A DNA stretch of 64,000 bases from Acidobacteriota bacterium (GTDB lineage: Bacteria; Acidobacteriota; Terriglobia; Bryobacterales; Bryobacteraceae), in assembly GCA_018268935.1 (NCBI GenBank), contig JAFDVS010000032.1:81987-145986 (forward strand), in the 5' to 3' direction. This document shows positions 43,079-53,000 of the stretch, piece after piece. The notes beneath the pieces are model-generated. The model saw only the letters and a list, made by a program, of their open reading frames with translations, was not told where the DNA came from and searched no databases. Position 1 is the first letter of the stretch. Each line of letters opens with the position of its first letter. A program made the position numbers and the translations under genes.

Positions 43079-45442
43079 TTATAGCATTTCGCGCTTGAGC
43101 CGGGCGGCCAGCCAGCGTAGCAGCTCCTCTTCCCGATAGATCGTCAGCCGGGTCTTCAGCCAATAGACCGGCAGCCCGTCCAAAGCAAGTGCGAAGTCCT
43201 CCGGCAGGTTGATGACATCCTTCTCGGTAGTGAGCAGCGCGGCTGCACCTTCCGCCCTGGCATGGTGGGCCAGCCGCCGTAACTGCCCCAGCCGGTAGAA
43301 GGCATGATCGCCGAAAGCCCAGCGGAAGCGCGGCTGGATGCCGAGCCCTTCGAGGGTGCTCCAGAACGACGCCGGGTTGCCGAGCCCGCAGAAAGCGGCC
43401 ACCGGCGTCTCACCGAAGCCCTCCGGCGGCTTTGTCTTCCCCGTGGCATGGTTCACCCAGGCCACGCCCTCCATGCGCGCATAGAAGACAGGGGCGGCTG
43501 GGTTGTATTCGTGCAGCTTCCGCTCCAGCCCCCGCCAGGGAGCGGGGAAATCGGCATGGGCAACGAGGAACGCTGAGGCACGCCGCAACTCGGTCAGTGG
43601 CTCACGCAGCCGTCCCAACGGGAAAACGCGCCCGTTCGAGATAGGCCGCAGTCCGTCGATCACCACCAGATCGATATCCCGATGCAGGCGGTAGTGCTGG
43701 TAGCCGTCATCAAGCAGAAATACGCTCGGATGCAATTGGGCCTCTAACAGCCGGCCCGTCTCCAACCGGTTGGCCCCGATGCCGAGCGCGGCATGCCCGC
43801 GCCGCACATGGATCTGCGCCTCGTCGCCGGTGCGAGACACAGGGCAGGGCTCGGCGGCGGCGAGGATGGTGTGAGGCTCGGGGGAGCGGCGGCGGTAGCC
43901 TCGCATGAGGATGGCTGGCTTTTGGCCCTGCTGGCGTAGCTTCTCGGCCAGGTAGGCAACCACCGGCGTCTTGCCGGTGCCGCCCATGGTGATGCCTCCC
44001 GCACTGATAACGGGCGCCTGCAAGCGTCCCAGCTGGGCCAGCTTGCGTTTGCGGTCGATCGATGCGCCCAGCCGCCACAGGAGCGACAGCGGGTAAAGCA
44101 GCAGGCGGAGCAGCAGCGGTTCCACAGGGATAGGCAGGGAATCGGAGTAGCAGGCTTCGATGGCGGCTACAGCGCGCCCCGTCGCGCCGCGTTTGGCTTC
44201 GGCCAGTTTCGCCGCCCGCGTCCCGATCGCAGTCCTCGCGGCAGGGTCGTCCAAGAGCCTTGTTACCGCCGCGGCGAGCTCCGCCGGGCCGGCGATTTCG
44301 CACACCGCGCCCGCGGCCCGGAACTCGTCCCCGATGTCCGGGAAGTTCTCCATATGCGGCCCGATGATCACCGGCTTGGCAAAGAAGGCCGGCTCCAGGA
44401 TGTTGTGCCCGCCGCGCTGGGCCAATGTCCCGCCCATGAACACGACATCGGCTAAGGTGAACAGCGACGCCAGTTCGCCCATGCTGTCGAGCAACAGGAC
44501 GCCTGGCAATTCCAATTGCGAGCCCTGTGACAGTTGGGATCTGCGAAGGAAGCGCACTCCGGCCTGTTCCAGCTTCGAGGCGGTGAGGCCGAAGCGCTCC
44601 GGGCGGCGCGGGGCAATCATCCAGAGCAGGCCCGGGCGGCTGGTCTGCCGGATCGCATCGATGACCACATCCTCTTCATCGGGATCGCCATCCACGGCCG
44701 GCGGCATGGTGCTGGCCGCGATCACAATCTGCGACGGCCGCACTTGGCCAAGGAAAGCGGTGATCGCTTCGGGTGGCTTCAGTTGGTCCACGCGGAAGTC
44801 GTACTTGAGGTTGCCGATCACCTGGATCTTTGCGGGGGGCGCACCCAGCGCCTCATAGCGTTCGCGGCCGATCTCGTTCTGCAACAGCAGCGCGTCCGGC
44901 CACTGCAAGGTGTACTCGAAGATACGGCGGTAGCGCAGGTATTTCGGATAGGCGCGGTCGGAGATGCGGCCATTGACGATCAGCAAGCCGCAGCCGAAGC
45001 GCTTGGTCTCGTGATAGAGGTTGGGCCAGATCTCGGTTTCCATCACGATCACCATGCGCGGGCGCAGGCGCCGCAGCACGCGCCGCACCACCCAGCACAG
45101 ATCGAGCGGGGCGTAGAAGATGAAATCCGCCAGGCCTTGCAGTTTCTCTTCGGCGATCTGGCGCCCGGCTACGGTGGTGACGGATACATAGAGCCGCTGC
45201 ATCGGGAACTGGCGGCGCAGTTGCCGCAGCAACTCGATCGAGGAGACCACTTCGCCCACCGAGACGGCATGCAACCAAATGCCGCCGGGAACCGTCGCAT
45301 CCCAGTTGGAAGGCCTGGCGCCGAACCGCTCGCGAATCCCTTTCCAATAGCGGCGGTCCCGCAACCCGCGGCGCAACAGGTAGAGTAGGATCAGAGGGAA
45401 TGCGAGTGCCCCAAGGAGGCGATAGAAAAGATAGATGAACAC
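43079..45442 (-). CDS. fused Kdo transferase (WaaA) and tetraacyldisaccharide 4'-kinase (LpxK)
   Basis: 787 residues from GTG 45442, in one uninterrupted frame. Residues 1-430 are WaaA: an N-terminal membrane helix, then GIWLHAVSVGEVVSSIELLRQL, VMETEIWPNL and a donor-side FMGGTLAQRGGHNILEPAFF. Residues 440-787 are LpxK: GGITMGGTGKTPVV (Walker A, about 487), ILMRGYRRR, LLDDGYQHYRL and VAFCGLGNPASFWSTLEGLG. LpxK phosphorylates lipid A disaccharide and WaaA adds Kdo to that product, so the fusion joins consecutive steps at the inner membrane. The two are normally separate enzymes of about 420 and 330 residues. Confidence 0.93.
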   Translation of the reverse strand: MFIYLFYRLLGALAFPLILLYLLRRGLRDRRYWKGIRERFGARPSNWDATVPGGIWLHAVSVGEVVSSIELLRQLRRQFPMQRLYVSVTTVAGRQIAEEKLQGLADFIFYAPLDLCWVVRRVLRRLRPRMVIVMETEIWPNLYHETKRFGCGLLIVNGRISDRAYPKYLRYRRIFEYTLQWPDALLLQNEIGRERYEALGAPPAKIQVIGNLKYDFRVDQLKPPEAITAFLGQVRPSQIVIAASTMPPAVDGDPDEEDVVIDAIRQTSRPGLLWMIAPRRPERFGLTASKLEQAGVRFLRRSQLSQGSQLELPGVLLLDSMGELASLFTLADVVFMGGTLAQRGGHNILEPAFFAKPVIIGPHMENFPDIGDEFRAAGAVCEIAGPAELAAAVTRLLDDPAARTAIGTRAAKLAEAKRGATGRAVAAIEACYSDSLPIPVEPLLLRLLLYPLSLLWRLGASIDRKRKLAQLGRLQAPVISAGGITMGGTGKTPVVAYLAEKLRQQGQKPAILMRGYRRRSPEPHTILAAAEPCPVSRTGDEAQIHVRRGHAALGIGANRLETGRLLEAQLHPSVFLLDDGYQHYRLHRDIDLVVIDGLRPISNGRVFPLGRLREPLTELRRASAFLVAHADFPAPWRGLERKLHEYNPAAPVFYARMEGVAWVNHATGKTKPPEGFGETPVAAFCGLGNPASFWSTLEGLGIQPRFRWAFGDHAFYRLGQLRRLAHHARAEGAAALLTTEKDVINLPEDFALALDGLPVYWLKTRLTIYREEELLRWLAARLKREML

Positions 45443-46025
45443 GCGCGGATGGTTGTTCTTGCTCCTACTGAGTATAACGGCTCAGGCCGTGGATAAGGAC
45501 AAGTTCAAGGTTGAGGACGCCTCCACATACTCTTCGAAACAGACCAACAGCGGACTGACGATCGCCGTCATCCCGTACACCACGCAGGAACAGATGAAGG
45601 CCGCTTTCGGCAAGGTGAACCTCATCGAGTTCGGTGTGCTGCCGGTGATGGTGGTGATGAAGAACGAGTCAGGGAAGACGCTCAACCTGAATGCGATGGA
45701 AGTGTCGTATATGACTCCCACGCGGCGCGAGGTGGCTTCCACGCCTTCCGATGAGGTGCGCTTCCTCGATTCGCCGCAGCGCCCGAACATGGGTCCTGGG
45801 CGGTACCCGAATCCGCTGCCGCAACGCAAGAAGAAGAGCAAGCTGGCTATTGATGAGATCGACGGTTATGCGTTCCACGCCAAGATGATTCCTGCGGGCG
45901 AGTCGGCGCATGGCTTCTTCTATTTTCAGATCGGGCACCGGCCGGGGTCGCAGATCTATGTTCGCGGCATCGTGGAAGCGCCCACCAACAAGGAACTGCT
46001 GTTCTTCGAGATCCCGATGAATTGA
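45435..46025 (+). CDS. secreted protein of unknown function
   Basis: 196 residues with a signal peptide ending ITAQA. The mature part is beta-rich, with a conserved-looking LPVMVVMKNESGKTLNLNAMEV strand pair and a basic loop (PLPQRKKKSKLA). The C-terminus HGFFYFQIGHRPGSQIYVRG looks like an immunoglobulin-type sandwich. I do not recognise a family. Its start overlaps the divergent waaA-lpxK start by 8 bases, leaving no room for separate promoters outside coding sequence. Confidence 0.65.
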   Translation: MNTRGWLFLLLLSITAQAVDKDKFKVEDASTYSSKQTNSGLTIAVIPYTTQEQMKAAFGKVNLIEFGVLPVMVVMKNESGKTLNLNAMEVSYMTPTRREVASTPSDEVRFLDSPQRPNMGPGRYPNPLPQRKKKSKLAIDEIDGYAFHAKMIPAGESAHGFFYFQIGHRPGSQIYVRGIVEAPTNKELLFFEIPMN

Positions 46026-46057
46026 GGCGAGTGGGAGGAGTTTGGCATGATAGCCGA

Positions 46058-46495
46058 ATGAAATCCTCCAGACGCAACCTGTTGGCCGCTGCCGCCCTGG
46101 CTCCGGCCGCTGCTTCGGCACAGAAGAAATCCTCGCGCCAATCGCACTGGCCCAAGGGCCGCCCCACGGATGGCAAGAAGCCACTCTATTCGCCGGTGGT
46201 CACCTGCAACGGCTTTGCCTTCGTTTCCGGAACCGGCAAGATCGACGGCGGCTCCATTGAAGAACAGACCAAGTATTGTCTGGATAGCATTGAAGACAGT
46301 CTGAAGGCTGTGGGCTCGTCGATGGCCAAGGCCGTGAAGTGCAATGTCTATCTCTCCGATATCAATCTCTATGCACCGATGAACGAGGTGTTCCGTGGCC
46401 GCTTTGGCGACAATCCTCCGGCGCGCACGACGGTCGCCGTTGCGGCCATCCCCTTCAACTGCATGGTGGAAATTGAAGTGATCGCAGAAGCCTGA
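46058..46495 (+). CDS. exported RidA-family protein with Tat signal
   Basis: 145 residues from ATG 46058. The N-terminus SSRRNLLAAAALAPAAASA is a twin-arginine signal. The mature part is a single RidA domain: YSPVVTCNGFAFVSGTGKIDGGSIEEQ, LKAVGSSMAKAVKCNVYLSDI and PPARTTVAVAAIPFNCMVEIE, where the Arg of PARTTV is the catalytic deaminase Arg. RidA normally removes toxic enamine/imine intermediates in the cytosol, so export is unusual. It follows the unknown secreted protein by 32 bases. Confidence 0.88.
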   Translation: MKSSRRNLLAAAALAPAAASAQKKSSRQSHWPKGRPTDGKKPLYSPVVTCNGFAFVSGTGKIDGGSIEEQTKYCLDSIEDSLKAVGSSMAKAVKCNVYLSDINLYAPMNEVFRGRFGDNPPARTTVAVAAIPFNCMVEIEVIAEA

Positions 46496-46561
46496 AACCG
46501 GATGCTCTTCTCACGTGTCTTAATCGGTGAGAGGAGTTTGCCACACGGCAAAAACAAATAT

Positions 46562-47002
46562 ATGAAACTTAATCAAATGACGTGGATGGCAGCAGGGTTT
46601 TTCGGGATTGTGTCGATGGTCTCCGCCCAATCCAGCATGAGGGCGTCCATCTCCGGCCGAGGCGGGGACTCGGGTAAATGCACGATCGAAGTGGAAGTGG
46701 ACGATGCGGCGGATGTGGAGATCCGGCAGGATATGGGCCGGATCCACACACTCAATGGCCAGCGGGCGAACTTCCGCCGATTTCAGTGCAACCAGCCCAT
46801 GCCGGTCAACATGGCCGAGTTCCGTTTCCGCGGCATTGACGGACGCGGCCGCGTGGAGTTAGTGCGCGATCCGCGGTCGAACCGTGGCGTGGCCGTGGTT
46901 CGCATCCACGATCCGAAGGGTGGCCGCGAGGGATACACGTTTGACCTCGAGTGGCGCGGCGCCTTCGCCGGCGGGAACAACTCCGGTTGGCGGCGGCGCT
47001 AA
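46562..47002 (+). CDS. small secreted protein, unknown function
   Basis: 146 residues from ATG 46562, with a signal peptide ending MVSAQ. The mature part reads CTIEVEVDDAADVEIRQDMGRI then CNQPMPVNMAEFRFRGIDGRGRVELV and a Gly-rich basic end; two Cys residues could form a disulfide. It looks like a compact beta protein. No family is recognised. It ends in a 4-base overlap with the convergent membrane-protein gene. Confidence 0.65.
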   Translation: MKLNQMTWMAAGFFGIVSMVSAQSSMRASISGRGGDSGKCTIEVEVDDAADVEIRQDMGRIHTLNGQRANFRRFQCNQPMPVNMAEFRFRGIDGRGRVELVRDPRSNRGVAVVRIHDPKGGREGYTFDLEWRGAFAGGNNSGWRRR

Positions 47003-48204
47003 GCGGGTTGATGCTGTTGGGATCGCGGCTTGAGCAACACGGCAGAGATCGCGATCAATGCGAACAGCGTCTCCATGGCGATCAGATGGTAGAGGTCCTT
47101 CGAGGACGGAATGAAGGACTTCGCCATTGAGTTCACCACCGACGTCACCAACAACAACAGAAACAGCGGAGCAGGTTCGCGGAATCGCTCTACCAGATAA
47201 GCCACGATCACGGTGCTGACGACAACGAATGTCCACAGCGCCGTCTGATCGAGGCTGGGCTTGTTGCGCTGGAAGTCGATGGAGAAGGCGCAGTAGGTCA
47301 TGGTGATGGCGATGTGTCTTGCCGAAGGTACGTAGAGCAGTGCCAGCGCAAGCAACACCGCGCCTACGTAGGTGTAGCTGGCGCGGGCGGGCATGTCATC
47401 GGCGAACAGGGCGAGGGGAATGAGCAATGCGGCGGCGATGTTGGATTGCTTCGGAATCGGCGGCGCGGTGAGTTGATGGCGATTGCGCCATGCGGCCAGC
47501 CCGAGACCCACGCCCAGCATGAAGCCGAAGAAGAGCTCCATCTGCTTCCAATAGCCGATCAAGGGATTGGGATACGGTTTGCCGAGCACCTGGATGTAGC
47601 CGCCGAATCCGAAGCCGATGGCCCCGCAGATGGCGCCGATCCAGGCGAAATCCCAGAGGATCCTGTTACGCAGCCAGACAAGCACGGCGGCGGCTCCGGC
47701 GATGAGCCCGAACCAGACCTCGGCGCGCGGCCTGTCTGTCGGATGCGAGAAGTAGATGAGCTTCGGTTCGTTGAGTAGCTTCCAGCCGGCGAAGGTGGCG
47801 ATCGCCATGAGGGCGACGGCGATGAGAATGTCGCGGCGCTTAAGCTGGTCGCGGATGAGCGCGAGAGCGATGATGGGCCCGCCGAGAAACCCCCACATCG
47901 CCCCCTTGAGGGCGAGGCCGGTGAGGCCCCAGGCGCGCGTTGGTTCGGCGAGGGCGAGGCCGATGGTTTGCCCGTACGTTTCCTGTCCTCCGAAGCCGAT
48001 GCCGACCGCGCCGAATGCGGCGACGATGGCTGCGTCGTCTCCACGGCGATCGAGCAGCAGGCAGAGGCAGAGAGCGACGAGAGCTCCGGGGATCATCGCG
48101 CCGAGCGGGCCTCCACCGATGTAGCCGCGCAGGCCCCAACCGAGAGACATGGTGAGGGCAGGGAAGAGAATCCAACGGGCGATGGGGGGCATAGGCAACT
48201 TCAC
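46999..48204 (-). CDS. multi-pass membrane protein of unknown function
   Basis: 401 residues with about 10-12 hydrophobic segments. Glycine-rich helices (GWGLRGYIGGGPLGAMIPGALVA, GFGGQETYGQTIGLAL, GFGFGGYIQVLG) are notable. I see no transporter signature and cannot assign a family. An alternative start is the in-frame ATG at 48192 (MPPIARW). Confidence 0.7.
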   Translation of the reverse strand: MKLPMPPIARWILFPALTMSLGWGLRGYIGGGPLGAMIPGALVALCLCLLLDRRGDDAAIVAAFGAVGIGFGGQETYGQTIGLALAEPTRAWGLTGLALKGAMWGFLGGPIIALALIRDQLKRRDILIAVALMAIATFAGWKLLNEPKLIYFSHPTDRPRAEVWFGLIAGAAAVLVWLRNRILWDFAWIGAICGAIGFGFGGYIQVLGKPYPNPLIGYWKQMELFFGFMLGVGLGLAAWRNRHQLTAPPIPKQSNIAAALLIPLALFADDMPARASYTYVGAVLLALALLYVPSARHIAITMTYCAFSIDFQRNKPSLDQTALWTFVVVSTVIVAYLVERFREPAPLFLLLLVTSVVNSMAKSFIPSSKDLYHLIAMETLFALIAISAVLLKPRSQQHQPA

Positions 48205-48245
48205 AAGGTATCACGGCTGGCGTGTGCTACGATTATTGAAATCGT

Positions 48246-49919
48246 ATGCGTAGTCTCCTTGTGTTGGCTCCGGTGGCCTTGATGGCCCCGCTGCTCGAAG
48301 CGAGCGTCAATGCCGACTCCGTGCCGGTGCGTCTGGAGTTGCGTACGGCGCGCGTGGGAGGGACGTTGCTATTGCCGAAGGACGGCAAGCCTTATCCATG
48401 CGTGGTGTTGGTGGGCGGAACGTTATCGCAACTGCGTGACGGCGACTTGCAGCGGCCGGGTGTTCCGGAACGGAAAGCGATTCTGCGGTTAGCGGAGTCA
48501 CTGAGCATTGCCGGATTCGGTAGTTTCCGTTATGACCAGGTGGGGCAGGGCGAGAGCGAGGCGAAGGCCGGTTACAAGGATCTGTACGCTGGAGACGCGG
48601 AGGTGCTGGCGGAGATCTACACCTATCTGCGCGGGCGTGCGGAGTGTACGAAGGTGATTGCCGTTGGGGAAAGCGCCGGGGCTTATGTTGCGAGCCTGGC
48701 GGCGAAAGCGGGCGCGCATGCCGATGGATACATATTCCTGGGTGGATTCTGCGGAAAGGCAGAGGAGATTTTCTCCTTCAATCACGGCCGGCTGGCGGAG
48801 TATGTGGACCGGAGCGCCGCCAACGCCGAGTGGGCGCGAGCGAACGGGTTGGCACGCTACATCGCTTATGGACGCAAGTGGAAGGAGATGTTCGCGGCGG
48901 CGCGGGCCGGCCGGCTTACGTACGAGGTGACTGACGGCGGGTTTCGGGAGACCGCACAACTGGCGCGGCGGAAGGAAGAGCTCGACTTGCCTCCCGATGC
49001 GATGTTCGCCTACGTGAAGGGGCCTGTGCTCGCGGTGGCCGGAGCGCGCGACCGCAATGTGCCCGCGGAGCATGCTGCCTGCATTGCTGAGACGATACGG
49101 AAAACCGGGAACCAGCAGGTGCAGAGCTTGCTGATTGACGATGCGGACCACAGTTTTCAGATTGCACCGGCGGACACGGACACGGCTATCCGCGAGCGGT
49201 TTACGTTCGCTTCCTTCAAGCGGCCGTATCATCCGCAACTGGACCGCGAGGTGCTCCAGTGGCTGGAGGAATTCTTCCCTGTTCATGGGCATCATCACGA
49301 ACCGGAAGGGCCGGCGAAGAATAGCGCTCTGGACAAGACCCTCTATTCGCGGGCGGTGCAAGCGCCGGAATCCGATCCACAGACAGTGACTTCGCCGCCA
49401 CGGCTGCATCTTGCTCCAGGCGTGACGATCATCGACGATATCCGCGACAAAACGAAGACTGCCGGCGTGGAGACGCTGGAGGGCCGCATCGGGCCGCTGC
49501 TGCGGACCGGTGAAATGCGGGCGCATTTTATCGACATGCAGGCCGGCTTGTATCTGGAGGAGCATCCGCACACCAAGGGGTCGATCATCTACACGGTGCG
49601 TGGACAGTGGGGACTGAAGAGCCTGGGCCGCTGGCATCTGATGAAGCCGGGGAGCCTGTATTGGTTTGGGGACAACATTCCGACGGGGTTCCAAGTGCCG
49701 TTCCGTGAAGATGCGATGATTCTCATTTTCAAGGCTACTCCGGGGAGTGAGGATGGCGAGTTTCGCAAGTATCTGGAGCGGTTGGCGGAAGACTTGAAGC
49801 GCGATGAGAAAGCGGGCGCGGTTTTCCGGCTGGTGGATTTGCGGGCCGATCATCCGGCGCTGCAGTTCGCGCGGGAAGTGAATCCGCGGTTCGACGCCGA
49901 GTTTCCGCGGAAGAAGTAA
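48246..49919 (+). CDS. secreted alpha/beta hydrolase fused to a cupin domain
   Basis: 557 residues with an N-terminal signal-type helix. Residues 30-345 form an alpha/beta hydrolase: nucleophile elbow GESAG near 140, acid in GARDRN near 265, His in DADHSF near 299. Residues 370-485 are a cupin-like fold (LEEHPHTKGSIIYTVRGQWGL, WHLMKPGSLYWFGDNIPTGFQV), with paired His in HPHTKG. This fusion is uncommon; the cupin may bind a metal or act on the product. No partner gene is close. Confidence 0.8.
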   Translation: MRSLLVLAPVALMAPLLEASVNADSVPVRLELRTARVGGTLLLPKDGKPYPCVVLVGGTLSQLRDGDLQRPGVPERKAILRLAESLSIAGFGSFRYDQVGQGESEAKAGYKDLYAGDAEVLAEIYTYLRGRAECTKVIAVGESAGAYVASLAAKAGAHADGYIFLGGFCGKAEEIFSFNHGRLAEYVDRSAANAEWARANGLARYIAYGRKWKEMFAAARAGRLTYEVTDGGFRETAQLARRKEELDLPPDAMFAYVKGPVLAVAGARDRNVPAEHAACIAETIRKTGNQQVQSLLIDDADHSFQIAPADTDTAIRERFTFASFKRPYHPQLDREVLQWLEEFFPVHGHHHEPEGPAKNSALDKTLYSRAVQAPESDPQTVTSPPRLHLAPGVTIIDDIRDKTKTAGVETLEGRIGPLLRTGEMRAHFIDMQAGLYLEEHPHTKGSIIYTVRGQWGLKSLGRWHLMKPGSLYWFGDNIPTGFQVPFREDAMILIFKATPGSEDGEFRKYLERLAEDLKRDEKAGAVFRLVDLRADHPALQFAREVNPRFDAEFPRKK

Positions 49920-50001
49920 GTATCGATGCCTGGAGAACGAATCCAAGTGTGCCCCGATCTGCGTATTACGAATTTGACGATATTGCTACAGGAGATTTCC
50001 T

Positions 50002-53000
50002 ATGGGTTTCATGATGAAGTTGTATGTCTTGCTGGTGATCGGCGGAATGGCGTTGTATGGACAGGCTCCGTCGGCCACGCTGGCCGGGTTGGTACAGGAC
50101 GAGCAGGAAGGCCGGTTGACCGCGGCAAAGCTGGTGTTGCGGGATACGGGAAGGGGAACATCGCGGGAAACGGTGACCGACGGCAACGGCGGATTTCTCT
50201 TTACGCCGTTAAGCCCGGGGACCTATGAGTTGATGGTGGAACAGACCGGTTTTGCGGTCACGCGGTTTGAGGCGTTGGAACTGCGCGCGAATGAAGAAAG
50301 ATCGCTGCGGGTGAAACTGAAGGTGGCCACGCGCGGTGAGTCCGTTACCGTGACCGAAGAGGCCGGGTTGGTGCGCGAAGGCATGGCGGTGGCGACATCG
50401 GTGGATCGTGGCTTCATCGCCAATCAGCCGTTGAATGGCCGTACGTTCCAATCGCTGATTCACCTTTCGCCGGGAGTCGTATTCGTGCCGGCGAGTCTGC
50501 CGGAGCAGGGACAATTTTCGGTAAACGGGCAGCGTCCGGGAACGAATTACTTCGCGGTGGACGGAGTGGGGGCGAACTTCGGCCTGCCCTTTGCGACGAC
50601 ACCGTATGAAGGCGCCGGAGGCGGCACACCGTCGTTGTCAGCGCAAGGCAGCACGAGCGCGCTGGCGTCGGTGGATGCGGTGCAGGAGTTCACGATCCAG
50701 ACCTCAACGTACGCGCCGGAATACGGGCGGCAGCCAGGAGCGCAGGTGGCCATTGTGACGCGCTCCGGGACAAACCAACTGCACGGAAGCGCATTCGAAT
50801 ACCTGCGCAACGACAAGCTGGATGCCAATAGCTGGTTTGGGAATTACAACCGGCTGAAACGGCCTGCGCTGCGGCAGAACGACTTCGGGTTTACATTGGG
50901 CGGGCCTGTGCTGATTCCGGGTGTGTACAACGGGAAGAACCGGACGTTCTTTTTCGCTTCCTACGAAGGGCTGCGATTGATTCAGCCGGTGATTTCGCCG
51001 GTGTCGCAGGTGCCGTCATTGGAAGCGCGCGAGAAAGCGACGGGGATGGTGAAGAGCCTTTTGGATGCGTATCCGTTGCCGGTGGCCGCACCGCTGGCCG
51101 CCGCGCCGCTGGAGACGCCCTATGTGGCGGGTTTTTCCAACCCATCGCGATTGAATGCGACCGGAGCGCGGCTGGATCACGCGTTCTCGCAGCGGGTTTC
51201 GGTGTTTGGGCGCTTTCAATATGCGCCGTCGGAGAATCGGGAACGGGGCCGCTATGCTACTCCGAGCTTTGTCGCGGTGCTTCCGGCGAAGACAGAGACC
51301 GTTACAGTAGGATCGACGATGGTGCTGACCAGCGCGCTGACGAACGATTTGCGTTTCAACTGGAGCCGGTCACTGGCGGCGCAGATCTATGAGCAAGATG
51401 CGTTCGGCGGGGCGAAGATATTGCCTCGGGATATTCTGTTTCCCTCGTTTGCCGATCCGGCGACTTCGCTCTACTATTTGTCGATTGGCGGCAACGATGA
51501 GAACACGATCAGCCCGGGGACGTTCAGCCGTAACACACAGCGGCAGTGGAACGTGGTGAACACGGCGAGTTGGAATCGCGGGACGCACGCGCTGAAGTTC
51601 GGGGTGGACTGGAGGCGGCTGGCGCCTTCGATAGGCGGGCGCAATTTCGCCAAGACGCTGACCGTGCCGACGATCACGCAGTTGACGACGGGGATCGTGC
51701 CTTCGGCGGAAGTGCGGCAAGTGGATTCGTACCTGGAGCCACGGTACACGAATTTCTCGGCGTTCGTGCAGGACGCATGGCGGGCGGGGCGGCGATTCAC
51801 TGTGACTTACGGATTGCGATGGGAAGTGAATCCGGCGCCGGGCGAGGCAAACGGGAATCTGCCGCTGACGCTGACGGGAATTGAGAATCCGCCAACGGCG
51901 CGGTTGGCCGAGCGGGGAACGAAGTTGTACGAAACGCGGTACCGCAACTTCGCGCCGCGGGCAGGGATTTCGTGGCAGCCGTGGCAGGGACGCGATACGG
52001 TGATCCGGGCGGGATTGGGCTGGTTCTTCGATCTGGGGTATGCGTTCACGGGTACGGCGTTTACGGCGACGAACTATCCGTTCTCGCGGGCGCGCACGGC
52101 GTCGAACATTTCGCTGTCCGATCCACTGTTGTTCGCGGCGGTGGGGCCTCTGAGTCTGAACCCTCCTTATCCACGGTTATTCGACTACTACGACGACTAC
52201 CGGTTGCCGTACACACGGCAGTACAGCGTCGCGGTGGAGGAGCCATTGGGGCGGACGAGTTCGCTTTCGGTTTCTTATGTCGGCGCGGCGGGACGGCGGC
52301 AGTCGCGGGTGGAGAGTCTGCGGCCGGCAACGCTGCAGAACCCGCTGTTCACGCGGGTGGACGCGGTGAGCAACGGGGCGTACTCGGACTATCACTCGCT
52401 GCAGACGCAGTTGCGGCGGCGCATGAGCCGGGGGTTGCAGGCATTGGTTTCGCACACCTGGGCGAAGTCGCTGGATACTTCGTCGGATGAGTCGATTGTG
52501 AATTTGTTGGGGCCGTTGTCGCGCGGGAATGTGGCGCTCGACCGGGGGCCGTCTTCCTTTGACATCCGTCATGTATTCACGGGGGCGGCGAGCTATGAAC
52601 TGCCGCGCATCGGGAACCGGGCGGCGCGGGCGATCTTTGGAGGGTTTGCGTTCGATTCGATGGTGCGTCTGCGCGGCGCCACTCCGGTGACCGTGGTGAC
52701 GGGGCGCGATCCGCTGGGATTGGGATTGACGAACGTGGCGCGTCCGGATGTGGTGGCGGGGCGTCCGTTGTATTTGGTGGGCGAGGGCTACGCGGGTGGA
52801 CGCGTGTTTAACCCGGCCGCTTTTGACGGTGCGTCTCCGCTGGCGCAGGCGCGGCAAGGAACGCTGGGGCGGGGCGTGATGCGGGGATTCGCGTTGCGGC
52901 AGGTGGACCTTTCCGTACGGCGGCGTTTTACTTTGAGCGAAGGCATCGGACTCGACTTCCGCGCAGACGCGTTCAACCTGTTCAATACGGCCAATTTCGC

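Larger units (their letters stand above)
39000..44500. other. zone where strand composition switches (candidate replication-origin region)
   Basis: Left of here the + strand is C-rich in genes of both directions (hand count of 60 bases: 36601-36660 C28/G12 in a + gene; 27601-27660 C25/G15 in a - gene). Right of here it is G-rich in both directions (52681-52740 C14/G26 in a + gene; 56401-56460 C16/G29 in a - gene). The middle is mixed (43201-43260 about C20/G19). Such a change marks a GC-skew minimum, as at oriC; no dnaA or DnaA-box cluster is visible. Confidence 0.55.

Noticed and set aside
45484..45493. CGTGGATAA considered as a DnaA box
   Set aside because: One isolated near-match inside a coding region, with no cluster around it.
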